Below, in pieces: positions 46,107 through 55,607 of a DNA stretch of 64,000 bases. The position numbers and the translations under genes were made by a program. The DNA comes from Saprospiraceae bacterium (GTDB lineage: Bacteria > Bacteroidota > Bacteroidia > Chitinophagales > Saprospiraceae): positions 1 through 64,000 of the forward strand of contig JAGFIW010000206.1 in assembly GCA_024103195.1 (NCBI GenBank). The letters are read 5' to 3'. Below the pieces are notes generated by a model. The model was given only the letters and a program-made list of their open reading frames with translations. It was not told where the DNA came from and searched no databases. The stretch's first letter is position 1. Each line of letters begins with the position of its first letter.

Positions 46107-46571
46107 ATGGACAACAACACCACGCCCGTGCGTTATTCCGATGAAGAACTGGAAGAGTTCCGCACGCTCATCATTGGCAAACTGGACAAGGCCAAGGAAG
46201 AACTCGCCTTCATGGAAGAGCAGTTGTCCGAACTCAGCGAATCGACCAACAACAAGAACAGTGCTGATCTGTTTGATGACAGCAGCCTGCATTCGGAAAT
46301 CGAAATGCTCAGCCGCATGATCCTGAGGCAGCAACAGTTTATCCGGAATCTGGATGCTGCTCTCTTGCGCATCAAAAACAAAACCTACGGCATCTGTACC
46401 ATTACCGGGCAGCTCATAGACAAAAAGCGGCTCATGCTGGTGCCCCATGCCACCAAAAGCGTGGTCGGCAAAGAAGAAGAGAAGAAACAGATCGCCCAAG
46501 AACCTTTTGGCGGCGCTTATCGCGGCCTCGAGATCGAATCCTCACCCTCTTTCAATCCTATTGAGGAGTGA
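46107..46571 (+). CDS. DksA/TraR-family transcription regulator lacking most zinc cysteines
   Basis: 154 residues. Residues 10-105 form the long coiled-coil typical of DksA (ELEEFRTLIIGKLDKAKEEL). The zinc-finger end has only one of four Cys: YGICTITGQLIDKKRLMLVPHATKS, where DksA would have CxxC...CxxC. The GxCxxTG and RLxxxPxA skeleton remains. By family it binds RNA polymerase's secondary channel and modulates transcription, for example with ppGpp. The loss of zinc ligands is usual in Bacteroidota homologues. A clear terminator follows at 46653. Confidence 0.85.
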   Translation: MDNNTTPVRYSDEELEEFRTLIIGKLDKAKEELAFMEEQLSELSESTNNKNSADLFDDSSLHSEIEMLSRMILRQQQFIRNLDAALLRIKNKTYGICTITGQLIDKKRLMLVPHATKSVVGKEEEKKQIAQEPFGGAYRGLEIESSPSFNPIEE

Positions 46572-46652
46572 GTCGCCTTTCCTTCTTCCTGCATATCCGT
46601 CGGGTAGAAAGTCTGGCCCCTGTCCCACTTGCTGTTGCCTTGTGGCAGCATG

Positions 46653-46690
46653 ATCCTGCCTTTCCTACGGGAGGGGCAGGATTTTTTGTT
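46653..46690 (+). terminator. Rho-independent terminator of the DksA-like gene
   Basis: ATCCTGCCTTTCC (46653-46665) pairs with GGAGGGGCAGGAT (46670-46682) around TACG, with two T-G wobbles, then TTTTTGTTT. A classical intrinsic terminator. Confidence 0.85.
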
Positions 46691-46737
46691 TACCCGATGC
46701 ACCTTTCTATTCGCCCATTTTCATACCCCCCCGCTAC

Positions 46738-48162
46738 ATGAAAAACAGGTATTTCGATCTCATTGACCAGACCTTTTACTTCCCCCAAGAAGGCTTCGAC
46801 ATCGAGAACGGCTATCTGACCTTTTACAACATCTCTTTGATGCATCTCATTCAAAAGTATGGGACGCCACTCAAACTGACCTATCTGCCCCAAATCGGCG
46901 CCCAGATCAAGAAGGCCAAAAACTTCTTCAACAGGGCCATTAAAGCCTTGAATTACAGCGGAGACTATTACTACTGTTACTGCACCAAGAGCAACCATTT
47001 CAGTTATATTCTGCACGAAGTCCTGCAACACGATGTCCACCTCGAGACCTCGTCATCCTTTGACATCGATTTGGTCCACCACCTCTATCGCGAAGGGAGA
47101 CTCCGCAAGGACACCATTATTGTCAACAACGGTTTCAAGCCCCGGGCTTATGCCGAAAAGATCGCAGGACTGGTGAATGACGGCTTTTACAATGTCATAC
47201 CCGTCCTCGACAACCCGGAAGAACTCCAACACTACGAAGAGCTGGTTCAAGGTGAATGCAAGCTGGGTATTCGGGTTGCCACGGATGAAGAACCCAATTT
47301 CGAGTTTTATACCAGCAGACTGGGTTTCAGGCATTCCCAGGTCATTCCTTATTACCAGGAACGACTGGCCAACAACCCCAAATTCAAACTCAAGATGCTC
47401 CACTTCTTTGTGGATACAGGCATCAAAGACACGATTTACTATTGGGGAGAGCTTAAAAAGGCCGTCAAGCTTTATGGCGAGTTGCGAAAGATATGCCCGG
47501 ACCTTAAAGCGATCAACATTGGAGGGGGTATGCCCATTCGCAACAACCTCAGTTTTGAATACGATTACAAGTACATGGTCAAGGAGATCGTCAGTCTGAT
47601 CCAGCAGGCCTGCGAGGAAGACGGGATTCCGGAGCCTGATATTTTCACCGAGTTTGGCAAGTATACGGTCGGTGAAAGTGGCGCCACCATTTTCAGTGTG
47701 CTGAGCCAAAAACAACAGAATGATGCCGAGGTTTGGTACATGATCGACAACTCCCTGATGAACACGCTTCCCGACAGTTGGGGTATTTCCGAGCGGTTCA
47801 TCCTGCTACCCATCAACAAATGGGAGAATGAATACCACCGAGTGAATATCGGTGGTCTGAGCTGCGACAACTCTGATTACTATAATGCCGAAGTGCATGA
47901 AAACCAGGTGTATTTGCCCAAAATCGAAGCCGGTGATCCGGAACCGCTTTATATCGGATTCTTTCACACCGGTGCCTACCAGGATTCCATCAGCGGGTTT
48001 GGCGGCATCAAACATTGCCTGATTCCTTCCCCCAAACACGTACTGATCGACCGGGATGACATGGGCAATTTGGTCGACTGGCTGGCCTATGAGGAGCAAA
48101 CGGCAGAAAGCATGCTCTCCATTCTTGGCTACCATGCCCAAACCCCTCAAAAGTCCGAGTAA
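46738..48162 (+). CDS. Arginine decarboxylase, short Bacteroidota type (PLP-dependent, group IV)
   Basis: 474 residues. Alanine-racemase-fold decarboxylase: LKLTYLPQIGAQIKKAKNFF, then YYYCYCTKSNHFSYILHEVL carrying the PLP Lys, HLETSSSFDIDLV, INIGGGMPIRNN as the glycine-rich phosphate-binding loop, and FHTGAYQDSISGFGGIKHCL near the C-terminus. This short form is annotated as arginine decarboxylase in many Bacteroidota and would open polyamine synthesis from arginine to agmatine; diaminopimelate or another basic amino acid cannot be excluded. Probably monocistronic; a 13-bp hairpin follows. Confidence 0.85.
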   Translation: MKNRYFDLIDQTFYFPQEGFDIENGYLTFYNISLMHLIQKYGTPLKLTYLPQIGAQIKKAKNFFNRAIKALNYSGDYYYCYCTKSNHFSYILHEVLQHDVHLETSSSFDIDLVHHLYREGRLRKDTIIVNNGFKPRAYAEKIAGLVNDGFYNVIPVLDNPEELQHYEELVQGECKLGIRVATDEEPNFEFYTSRLGFRHSQVIPYYQERLANNPKFKLKMLHFFVDTGIKDTIYYWGELKKAVKLYGELRKICPDLKAINIGGGMPIRNNLSFEYDYKYMVKEIVSLIQQACEEDGIPEPDIFTEFGKYTVGESGATIFSVLSQKQQNDAEVWYMIDNSLMNTLPDSWGISERFILLPINKWENEYHRVNIGGLSCDNSDYYNAEVHENQVYLPKIEAGDPEPLYIGFFHTGAYQDSISGFGGIKHCLIPSPKHVLIDRDDMGNLVDWLAYEEQTAESMLSILGYHAQTPQKSE

Positions 48163-48366
48163 GCCTTTACGGGAACTCGGGTTCATGAAAACCGTTTTGG
48201 GTTTCATGGATCCAAAACGGCCAATCCCTTCCTCATACCGGAGGCCAGAAGGACTATCTGTTGCCCCCCGATTGTCCGCCATCCGGGGAATGGCGACATC
48301 CAAAGGGTCTGTTTCCGGGCCCTTTCCCTGGTATGTTCGGACATGGCCGCGATTGCTGGAAACAGA

Positions 48367-48400
48367 AATGGCCTTTCGTATTGGACAACGAAAGGCCATT
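48367..48400. terminator. Long perfect hairpin between converging genes, likely bidirectional terminator
   Basis: AATGGCCTTTCGT (48367-48379) pairs exactly with ACGAAAGGCCATT (48388-48400), 13 bp with an 8-nt loop. It lies between the stop of arginine decarboxylase and the stop of the TPR protein gene. Neither side has a strong T-run, so either the stem alone ends transcription or it protects the 3' ends of both mRNAs. Confidence 0.55.
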
Positions 48401-48428
48401 CGGGTTGCTGGGGGAAAGAGACCCGCCC

Positions 48429-49748
48429 TTATTTCTTGAAATAGGAGGTTTCGTTCTTCTCTCCTTTCTGGGCTTTTTCCAATCTGGATTTAAATTCGTT
48501 GGAAATGCTCAGTTCGTTCTTCCGCGCATAAATTTCCTTCAGCGCTATCAGGGTATTCACATCATTGGGGTCGAGCTGCTCGGCTTTTTGGAAGTACGGC
48601 AGCGCCTTGTCAAATTCGGCACTCATTTTTGCCTTGAGGGCATCGTACTTCCGAATTCCTTCTTTGCTGATATCATCAGCCAGTGCATTCAACCCCTGTT
48701 GATACACGGCCGCCCGGTTGTAGTAAAGAGCTCCAATACTGTATATGGCGTCCAGATATTGCGCGTCCTTGGCCAATGCCTGATTGTAATAATCAAGGGC
48801 GGCATCAAAATAGGTATCACCCTTGCTTTCATCTTTGGCTTCCAGTGCCTTTTGAAACAAGTTGTCATACACATTTCCCAGCGTGAGATACAGCGACTTG
48901 TTTTCGGGCTCTTTTTCGATGGCGGTCTTCAACCGAGTGACCAACTCGTCCATCCGCCCTTCCCGGAGATAATGGTTGATCTCCGTAAACAGAAGACTGA
49001 CTTCATCGGGATACTTCTTCCGACCTTCATCCAAATAGGCTGCCGCCTTAGCTTTGTCGGTTTCGATATAAGCGTTGTAAAGGAGATCGTAGATGTAGGC
49101 ATTGGCATATTGTGCTGCGCGTAGCTTCTCGAGATAACCGATGCACCGGGCCTGGTCTTCCTGATTCTGGCAGGTAGCAGCGGCACTGAACATCGCATCC
49201 TGATAGGCTTTGTCATCCATGGGACTTTTCTCCTGCTCCTTGACAAGCAGTTCATGGGCTTCCACGACGGTAGCAAATCCCAGATGGGCCAGATCAAAAT
49301 CCTCGTTCTGGTAACCGTAGATGGCCATATTGTTCAGATGCCCGATGGCATTCGTGATACCGTCCAACGCGTCGCGTTTATGGTATTTCTTTTCAGCCCG
49401 GGCATTGCCTTCCCGAAAGGCCGCAAAAGCCTCATAAGCGGCTTTGGCGTTTTCCGGGCGGGCGTTGGGATTCATCATGGCATTCGTCAGGTCTTTATTG
49501 GCTTTTTCAATTTCGACCTGACCTTTGAGGATCCAGGCTTCCGGATCGGCCTGAACGGTCACATCCTGGATGGCGATATCGATCATTTCACTGGCTTCAG
49601 CCAGTTTGTCGGCATTCCCGGATGGATCGAGGTTGTAAGCACCAAGTGCGCGTTTGGCCTTTTTGAAGGCGCGGTCGCCTTCATCCTGGGCATTGGACTG
49701 GCCCAGCACCGCTCCCATCATCAGCAACAGGATGGCAATGTTTTTCAT
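48429..49748 (-). CDS. Exported tetratricopeptide-repeat protein
   Basis: 439 residues. Signal peptide at 1-20 (IAILLLMMGAVLGQSNAQ). The rest is all-helical with TPR-like repeats, for example AYIDLLYNAYIETDKAKAAAYLDEG, LYLTLGNVYDNLFQKALEAK, AALDYYNQALAKDAQYLDAIYSIGALYYNRA and ALPYFQKAEQLDPNDVNTLIALKEIYAR. Likely a periplasmic or lipoprotein scaffold; no enzyme motif. It lies between gyrA and the converging arginine decarboxylase. Confidence 0.78.
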   Translation of the reverse strand: MKNIAILLLMMGAVLGQSNAQDEGDRAFKKAKRALGAYNLDPSGNADKLAEASEMIDIAIQDVTVQADPEAWILKGQVEIEKANKDLTNAMMNPNARPENAKAAYEAFAAFREGNARAEKKYHKRDALDGITNAIGHLNNMAIYGYQNEDFDLAHLGFATVVEAHELLVKEQEKSPMDDKAYQDAMFSAAATCQNQEDQARCIGYLEKLRAAQYANAYIYDLLYNAYIETDKAKAAAYLDEGRKKYPDEVSLLFTEINHYLREGRMDELVTRLKTAIEKEPENKSLYLTLGNVYDNLFQKALEAKDESKGDTYFDAALDYYNQALAKDAQYLDAIYSIGALYYNRAAVYQQGLNALADDISKEGIRKYDALKAKMSAEFDKALPYFQKAEQLDPNDVNTLIALKEIYARKNELSISNEFKSRLEKAQKGEKNETSYFKK

Positions 49749-49818
49749 AGGTCAGAGAATTGGACGATTAAGATATACAAGTAAGGCCCTGAGGGCAGAA
49801 AGGTTCGTTAACAGGCTG

Positions 49819-52308
49819 TTAAGAAGGGTCGACATCCGCGAGCTCAACGGGTCCGGACTCCTCATCACCGACCACGACCGCCACGTCGGCAATCTGGTCT
49901 TCTTCTTCCAGACGAATAACCTTCACCCCCTGCGTTGCGCGGCCCATCACGCGTATGTCCGAAACCGGCATACGAATCATGATTCCGGAGCGATTGGTAA
50001 TCATCAGGTCATCATCATCCCGAACTGTTTTAATCGCAATGAGTGGGCCGGTTTTCTCCGTAATGGCCATGGTCTTAACCCCTTTGCCTCCCCGGTTGGT
50101 GATCCGGTAATCATCGAGGGCCGATCTTTTGCCATTCCCGTTGGCTGATACCACGAGTATCGTGGTGGCCGTGTCATCCGGATCCACACATACCATTCCG
50201 ACGAGGTAGTCTTCTTTGTGATCGAGGGTCATTCCCTTGACACCTGTGGCCGTCCTGCCCATTGGACGAACGGTCCTCTCCGGAAAACGGATGGCTCTTC
50301 CGGTCCGGTTGGCCAGGATGATCTCATTCTTCCCGTTGGTCAGACGTACTTCCAGCAACTGGTCGTCATCCGTGATGTTGATGGCATTGATACCGGTGAC
50401 CCTTGGCCGGCTGAAAGCCATAACCTCCGTTTTTTTAACGATGGCTTTTTTGGTACAGAAGATGAGATAATGGGATTCCAGAAAAGCCGTGTCATTCAGA
50501 TCCTGTATGGGTATGTAGGCCTTGATGCGTTCTTCTTTGGGCAAGGCCAGCAAATTCTGAATCACCCTTCCCGATCCGGTTTTGGAGGCTTCGGGGATCT
50601 CGAAGACCCGCAACCAATGGCACCGGCCTGATTCGGTGAACAGCAACAGGTAGTTGTGGTTGGAAGCCACAAACATATGCTCCACGAAGTCTTCATCCCG
50701 GGTCCGAGTGCCTCGTGACTCTCGTCCGCCTCGGCTTTTGGTACGGAACTCTTCCACCTTGGTCCGCTTGATGTACCCCAGATGACTGATCGTGACCACG
50801 ACATCTTCGTCGGCGATCAGGTCCTCCATGGTAATCTCTCCTTCTGCAAAGGCGATCTCCGTGCGGCGGTCATCCCCGTATTTGTCGCTGAGTTCGACGG
50901 TTTCATCCCGGATAATGCCCCTTTGCATTTCCTCACTGGCCAACACGGACTTGTAGTACTCGATTTTCTTCAGGAGTTCCTGATATTCCTCTCTGATTTT
51001 GTCCCGCTCCAGCCCCGTGAGCCGTTGGAGGCGCATTTCCAGTATGGCCTTGGCCTGAATGTCACTGAGGCCAAAGGTGGCCATAAGCCCGTCCCTGGCC
51101 ACATCCGGAGTGGCGCTGGCACGGATCAGGGCGATGACTTCGTCCAAATGGTCCAGTGCGATCAGCAGACCTTCCAGTATGTGGGCTCTTTCTTCGGCCT
51201 TGCGCAATTCATATCGCGTTCTGCGGACCACCACTTCCAACCTGAACCGAATGAACTCCTGCAGCAAAGACAAAAGATTCAACTGTCTGGGTTTGCCTCC
51301 CACCAAACACACGTTGTTGACCGTATAATAGGATTGGAGGGGCGTGTATTTGTAAAGCTTGCTGAGAACAACACTGGCCATGGCGTCGCGACGCACCTCG
51401 ACGACGATACGCATCCCGTTCCGGTCAGACTCATCGCGCACATCACTAATTCCCTCGATCTTCTTTTCGTTGACCAATTCGGCAATCTTCATCACCAGGC
51501 TGGCCTTGTTGAGTTGGAAGGGAATTTCGGTGATGATGATGGTTTCCTTACCGGATTCGGTGGATTCGATTTCTGCGCGTCCCCTGACGGTAATCCGTCC
51601 CCGCCCGGTCTCAAAAGCCTCCCTAATGCCGTCGTGGCCGAGGATGATACCTCCCGTCGGAAAATCGGGACCTTTCACAAATTGTTGGAGGTCGGCCCCC
51701 GTAGCCTCCGGATGTTCGACCAAATGGACGACGGCGTCGCAAACCTCTTTGAGGTTGTGGGGCAGCATGTTGGTCGCCATACCTACGGCAATCCCGGAAG
51801 CACCATTCACGAGAAGGTTGGGCAACCGGGTTGGCATCACCGTTGGTTCCTCCAGGGAATCATCAAAATTAAGGGCGAAATCGACGGTTTCCTTCTCGAT
51901 ATCCGCCAGCAATTCCTCCGTTATCCGGGCCATCCGGGCTTCTGTATAACGCATGGCGGCCGGGCTATCTCCGTCTATCGAGCCAAAGTTGCCCTGACCG
52001 TCCACAAGCGGATACCGGAGGGACCAGGGTTGGGCCATGCGAACCATGGTATCGTACACGGACGAATCGCCGTGGGGGTGATACTTACCGAGTACCTCAC
52101 CGACGATCCGGGCGGATTTCTTGTGGGCTTTGTTGAATGGCAGGCCCAGCTCGTGCATGCCGTACAACACCCTGCGGTGGACCGGCTTGAGGCCATCCCT
52201 CACATCCGGGAGAGCGCGGGAAACGATGACCGACATCGAATAATCGATGTAGGCGGTTTTCATTTCATCCTCAAGGTTGATGGGAACAATCCGGGATCCG
52301 GCGCTCAT
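49819..52308 (-). CDS. gyrA: DNA gyrase subunit A
   Basis: 829 residues from the ATG at 52308 ([20 protein letters not shown]). The open frame reaches further upstream but that part is not GyrA-like. The catalytic region shows [41 protein letters not shown], and [10 protein letters not shown] with the active-site Tyr. The C-terminal beta-pinwheel contains repeats such as [18 protein letters not shown] and a RGGKGVKTM segment similar to the GyrA box, which supports gyrase instead of ParC. With GyrB it puts negative supercoils into DNA. Upstream it is divergent from ubiE. Confidence 0.93.
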   Translation of the reverse strand: MSAGSRIVPINLEDEMKTAYIDYSMSVIVSRALPDVRDGLKPVHRRVLYGMHELGLPFNKAHKKSARIVGEVLGKYHPHGDSSVYDTMVRMAQPWSLRYPLVDGQGNFGSIDGDSPAAMRYTEARMARITEELLADIEKETVDFALNFDDSLEEPTVMPTRLPNLLVNGASGIAVGMATNMLPHNLKEVCDAVVHLVEHPEATGADLQQFVKGPDFPTGGIILGHDGIREAFETGRGRITVRGRAEIESTESGKETIIITEIPFQLNKASLVMKIAELVNEKKIEGISDVRDESDRNGMRIVVEVRRDAMASVVLSKLYKYTPLQSYYTVNNVCLVGGKPRQLNLLSLLQEFIRFRLEVVVRRTRYELRKAEERAHILEGLLIALDHLDEVIALIRASATPDVARDGLMATFGLSDIQAKAILEMRLQRLTGLERDKIREEYQELLKKIEYYKSVLASEEMQRGIIRDETVELSDKYGDDRRTEIAFAEGEITMEDLIADEDVVVTISHLGYIKRTKVEEFRTKSRGGRESRGTRTRDEDFVEHMFVASNHNYLLLFTESGRCHWLRVFEIPEASKTGSGRVIQNLLALPKEERIKAYIPIQDLNDTAFLESHYLIFCTKKAIVKKTEVMAFSRPRVTGINAINITDDDQLLEVRLTNGKNEIILANRTGRAIRFPERTVRPMGRTATGVKGMTLDHKEDYLVGMVCVDPDDTATTILVVSANGNGKRSALDDYRITNRGGKGVKTMAITEKTGPLIAIKTVRDDDDLMITNRSGIMIRMPVSDIRVMGRATQGVKVIRLEEEDQIADVAVVVGDEESGPVELADVDPS

Positions 52309-52416
52309 GCAGATGGGTATTGATTTGCGGGCGCTAAGATAGTAATTCGGGTGTCGATGGACCTGATTTTCCCGGCCGAGGATAGCCAATAGCGGTTTTT
52401 GTGGAACTTTGCCGGC

Positions 52417-53148
52417 ATGGACAACCCACCCGTCAAACCCTATGCCGATGCCCCGGGTTCCAAGAAGGAACAGGTAACCGCGATGTTCAACCGGATCTCG
52501 GGTCGCTATGATCTGCTCAACAAGGTATTGAGCATGGGTATCGACCGGAGTTGGAGGAAAGTTTTGGTCCATCGCCTTGCGGGCCATGCACCCCACGAGA
52601 TTCTTGATGTGGCCACAGGGACGGCTGATCTGGCGATTGCCATATCGCGTGCCTTGCCGGCGGCCTCAGTCGCCGGTATCGACATTGCCCGGGAGATGCT
52701 CGATATCGGGAAGTCCAAAATCGTCCAGCAAGGGCTTGAAGATCAGATAAAACTGATCCAGGGAGATGCCGAAGCCCTGCCCTTTCCCGATGCATCCTTT
52801 GATGCGGTCTCTGTAGCTTTCGGTGTTCGCAATTTCGAGAATCTCGATCAAGGCTTGGGTGAAATGCGACGTGTTCTGCGACCTGGCGGCCATGTTTGGA
52901 TCCTGGAATTCTCCCAGCCCCAGGGATGGTTCAGGCCGTTATTTTTGCTCTATTTCAAATACTTGCTTCCCTTGATCGGACGTTTATCGTCCAGGGATCC
53001 AAAAGCTTACCGTTACCTGTTCGAATCTGTCCAGGCTTTTCCGGAAGGAAAGACCTTTTGTGACGTGATGAGAAACGCAGGGTTCCGGGAAGTGAAGTGG
53101 ACGCCTTTAACCTTTGGCACATGCTCCATTTACACCGGGATGCACTGA
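52417..53148 (+). CDS. ubiE: Demethylmenaquinone methyltransferase
   Basis: 243 residues from the ATG at 52417. UbiE features: [29 protein letters not shown] motif [44 protein letters not shown] and the FSQPQGW segment. It adds the final C-methyl group to make menaquinone for respiration. The 3' end overlaps the start of the porT-like gene by 28 nt; this order is a known conserved pair in Bacteroidota. Confidence 0.95.
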   Translation: MDNPPVKPYADAPGSKKEQVTAMFNRISGRYDLLNKVLSMGIDRSWRKVLVHRLAGHAPHEILDVATGTADLAIAISRALPAASVAGIDIAREMLDIGKSKIVQQGLEDQIKLIQGDAEALPFPDASFDAVSVAFGVRNFENLDQGLGEMRRVLRPGGHVWILEFSQPQGWFRPLFLLYFKYLLPLIGRLSSRDPKAYRYLFESVQAFPEGKTFCDVMRNAGFREVKWTPLTFGTCSIYTGMH

Positions 53149-53831
53149 TCCTTTTTGGTTTGTTGTTTCTGTTTGCGTCTGAATTGTCAGGTCAGCGAGG
53201 CAATTACAATTACCTGGATTTCGAAAACAAGCCGTACTATTTCGGGATCGTACTGGCCTACAACAATGCCGATTACCAAATCTCGCCTTCCAGGAATTTC
53301 CCTCTGAATGACAGCATCCGGCTGGTGGAATCTCTCAAAGGCCAGGGATTCAATCTGGGAGGGATCATCAACCTGAAGATCGGGCAATATGTGGACTTCC
53401 GACTGCAACCCACGCTGTCCTTTACCGAGCGCAAGATCTTTTACGAAACCCCTCAGGATATACGACCCGGCTACACCCGCAGCATACAGGCCGTGCTTTT
53501 TGAAATGCCTTTCCACCTTCGCTACAAATCGGCGCCCTACAACGACAAACGGTTTTTCCTGGTTTCGGGTGTCAAGTACGGTATTGACGTCGCCAATGAT
53601 TCCCGGTCCCGGGATGCTTCCGAGCTGGTCAAAATTTCGCCTTCTGATTTCATGTTCGAGGTTGGAGCAGGGGTCCAGATCTACTTTCCCTACTTCATTT
53701 TTTCACCAGAAATCAAATACAGCCACGGTCTAGGCAACATCCTCGTCGCCGATCCCCGCCTGCCACAGTCCAACATCATTGACAGGCTCGTATCCCGATC
53801 CTTTACGATCTCATTCCACTTCGAAGGTTGA
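53121..53831 (+). CDS. porT: PorT-like outer membrane protein of the type IX secretion system
   Basis: 236 residues from the ATG at 53121. A signal peptide is found in the first 25 residues ([17 protein letters not shown]). It then has RGNYNYLDFENKPYYFGIVLAYNNADYQIS, the PorT signature, and later strands FRLQPTLSFTERKIFYE, IYFPYFIFSPEIKYSHGLGNIL and a C-terminal SRSFTISFHFEG ending like an outer membrane barrel. PorT is needed for T9SS function in several Bacteroidota, and this window has at least three T9SS cargo genes. The gene is coupled to ubiE by a 28-nt overlap. Confidence 0.85.
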   Translation: MLHLHRDALILFGLLFLFASELSGQRGNYNYLDFENKPYYFGIVLAYNNADYQISPSRNFPLNDSIRLVESLKGQGFNLGGIINLKIGQYVDFRLQPTLSFTERKIFYETPQDIRPGYTRSIQAVLFEMPFHLRYKSAPYNDKRFFLVSGVKYGIDVANDSRSRDASELVKISPSDFMFEVGAGVQIYFPYFIFSPEIKYSHGLGNILVADPRLPQSNIIDRLVSRSFTISFHFEG

Positions 53832-53841
53832 CCTGCCGGGG

Positions 53842-54447
53842 TCATGCATGATGTAGCCAGGGATTTGGTGCCGGGAAGGCTACGGCCATGTGGGAGAGCA
53901 GCTCCGGAAAGAACCGGCGAAAGTCCATTCGGTAGGCATCCTTTTGTTCGTGCAGGGCTTCAATGGCCGGCTCGAAGAATTCCGGTCTTGATACCCTGTG
54001 GGCCATCCTGTGAAAAACCCTGCCGAGATCAGCCCGTGAGCGATAGCCTCCCAACCATCGATGTTCGATCATGGTGCGCAGGCGTTGTCTGTGCGATTCC
54101 GGTGCCAGGTGCAGGTGGTCACCCAGCATTTGATAAACGGCCACCTCGAAATCCTCCAAAGTTATGGCCACAAAGTGGGACCATTCGGCAGTCAAAAGGA
54201 AGTCATAGAATACATCGATGACCACACTCGCATACTTCCCTGAGGCGGATCGAATGCGGCGCTTGCTTTCTCGGACGGCGGGATGGCTGTCCGTATAGCG
54301 GTCAATCTCCCGGTGAAACCGAACGCCATCCATGACGGATTCCGGCAGATCCGCCCACTCTGCGGGCCGGAGAAAGTCAGCCAGATAGTTGCCCATCGCC
54401 TTTTCCGGGGAGGGGCCTGAAAGCAAAAGATGGGCAAGGAAGTTCAG
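53842..54447 (-). CDS. acpH: Acyl carrier protein phosphodiesterase (AcpH), apparent CTG start
   Basis: 201 residues if translation starts at the CTG at 54447. Then the N-terminus reads (M)NFLAHLLLSGPSPEK, which matches the strongly conserved MNFLAHLxLS start of this family. The first ATG in frame (54426 or 54414) would lose this, and an in-frame TGA lies five codons upstream of the CTG. Further family residues: GNYLADFLRP, then VRFHREIDRYTDSHPAV with His and Asp likely binding the metal. AcpH cuts phosphopantetheine from ACP, in HD-related folds. Divergent from ychF. Confidence 0.85.
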   Translation of the reverse strand: MNFLAHLLLSGPSPEKAMGNYLADFLRPAEWADLPESVMDGVRFHREIDRYTDSHPAVRESKRRIRSASGKYASVVIDVFYDFLLTAEWSHFVAITLEDFEVAVYQMLGDHLHLAPESHRQRLRTMIEHRWLGGYRSRADLGRVFHRMAHRVSRPEFFEPAIEALHEQKDAYRMDFRRFFPELLSHMAVAFPAPNPWLHHA

Positions 54448-54477
54448 CTTGGCCGGGATTCAGGGTGATAAAACGGC

Positions 54478-54485
54478 TATCTTTG
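54478..54485 (+). promoter_or_regulatory. Predicted -7 element for ychF
   Basis: TATCTTTG matches TAnnTTTG and lies 24 bp before the ATG at 54510. No -33 element found. Confidence 0.4.
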
Positions 54486-54509
54486 CGCCTTCGTTCAAAA
54501 ATCGCCTTT

Positions 54510-55607
54510 ATGGGTCTCAAATGCGGAATCGTCGGATTGCCGAATGTAGGAAAATCCACGCTATTCAATGCCCTGACATCAGCCCGCGCATTGGCGGCCA
54601 ACTATCCCTTTGCCACCAAGGAACCCAACATCGGGATGATTACCGTTCCCGATCCCCGTTTAGAGGAATTGGCCAAGTTGATCCGGCCCAAGGCGGTGAT
54701 TCCCACCACTATAGAAATCGTGGACATTGCCGGTCTCATCAAGGGTGCTTCTCAGGGAGAGGGTTTGGGAAACCAGTTTCTGGCCAATATCCGGGAGGTG
54801 GATGCCATCCTTCATGTCGTGCGATGTTTTGACAATGACAATGTCATCCATGTTGACGGGAGTATCTCGCCCGTTCGCGACAAGGAAATCATCGATACCG
54901 AGTTGCTGCTGAAGGATCTGGAAACGGTGGAGAAACGGCTCGATCGCCTGCGGAAACAAGCTAAAAGCGGCAACAAGGAGGATGCGAGGTTGGTTGAATT
55001 GGGAGACCGTATCTATCAGTCACTTGAACAAGGCATTCCTGCCCGTACCCTTTCATTGGACAAAGACAGCCAGGCTTTGGTGGATTCCATGTTTCTGCTC
55101 ACGGCCAAGCCGATCCTGTATGTGTGTAATGTGGATGAGGGGTCAGTTGTTTCGGGCAATGGGCACACACGGGCCTTTGCCGAAGCCGTGGCCCATGAAA
55201 AAGCCGGGATCATTCTCATCTCCGCAGCCATTGAAGCCGAAATTACGGAGCTTGAAGACCCAGACGAAAGAGCCCTTTTTCTGGAAGAGATGGGCCTCAG
55301 CGAACTCGGCGTCAATCGCGTCATCCGGGAAGCATATGCGCTCCTCAATCTCATCACGTATTTCACGGCCGGAGAAAAAGAAGTGCGCGCATGGACCATC
55401 ACCAAGGGTACGCTGGCTCCTCAGGCCGCAGGTGTCATCCATTCGGATTTCGAAAAAGGATTCATCCGGGCCGAAGTGATTCCATTTGCGGAATTCATCC
55501 GTCTCGGCTCGGAAGCAGCGGTGAAGGAAGCCGGAAAGATGAGTGTGGAAGGCAAAGAATATGTGGTCCGGGACGGGGATGTCATGCATTTCCGGTTCAA
55601 TGTCTAA
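54510..55607 (+). CDS. ychF: Ribosome-binding ATPase YchF (Obg-family, OLA1-like)
   Basis: 365 residues from the ATG at 54510. G1 motif GLPNVGKSTLFNAL; G3 IEIVDIAGLIKGASQGEGLG; the G4 equivalent LYVCNVDE, where YchF has NVxE instead of NKxD and so favours ATP. C-terminal TGS domain ends EFIRLGSEAAVKEAGKMSVEGKEYVVRDGDVMHFRFNV. It interacts with the ribosome and is involved in stress responses. Its 3' end overlaps the pseudouridine synthase gene by 8 nt. Confidence 0.95.
   Translation: MGLKCGIVGLPNVGKSTLFNALTSARALAANYPFATKEPNIGMITVPDPRLEELAKLIRPKAVIPTTIEIVDIAGLIKGASQGEGLGNQFLANIREVDAILHVVRCFDNDNVIHVDGSISPVRDKEIIDTELLLKDLETVEKRLDRLRKQAKSGNKEDARLVELGDRIYQSLEQGIPARTLSLDKDSQALVDSMFLLTAKPILYVCNVDEGSVVSGNGHTRAFAEAVAHEKAGIILISAAIEAEITELEDPDERALFLEEMGLSELGVNRVIREAYALLNLITYFTAGEKEVRAWTITKGTLAPQAAGVIHSDFEKGFIRAEVIPFAEFIRLGSEAAVKEAGKMSVEGKEYVVRDGDVMHFRFNV

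Noticed and set aside
45849-46499. Upstream extension of the trmD frame
   Set aside because: It is antisense to the DksA-like coiled coil and has no TrmD similarity; MHISIIT at 45848 is the family start.
50782-52323. Long open frame antisense to gyrA
   Set aside because: It reads the complement of gyrA codons; composition and lack of any family resemblance show a shadow of the real gene.
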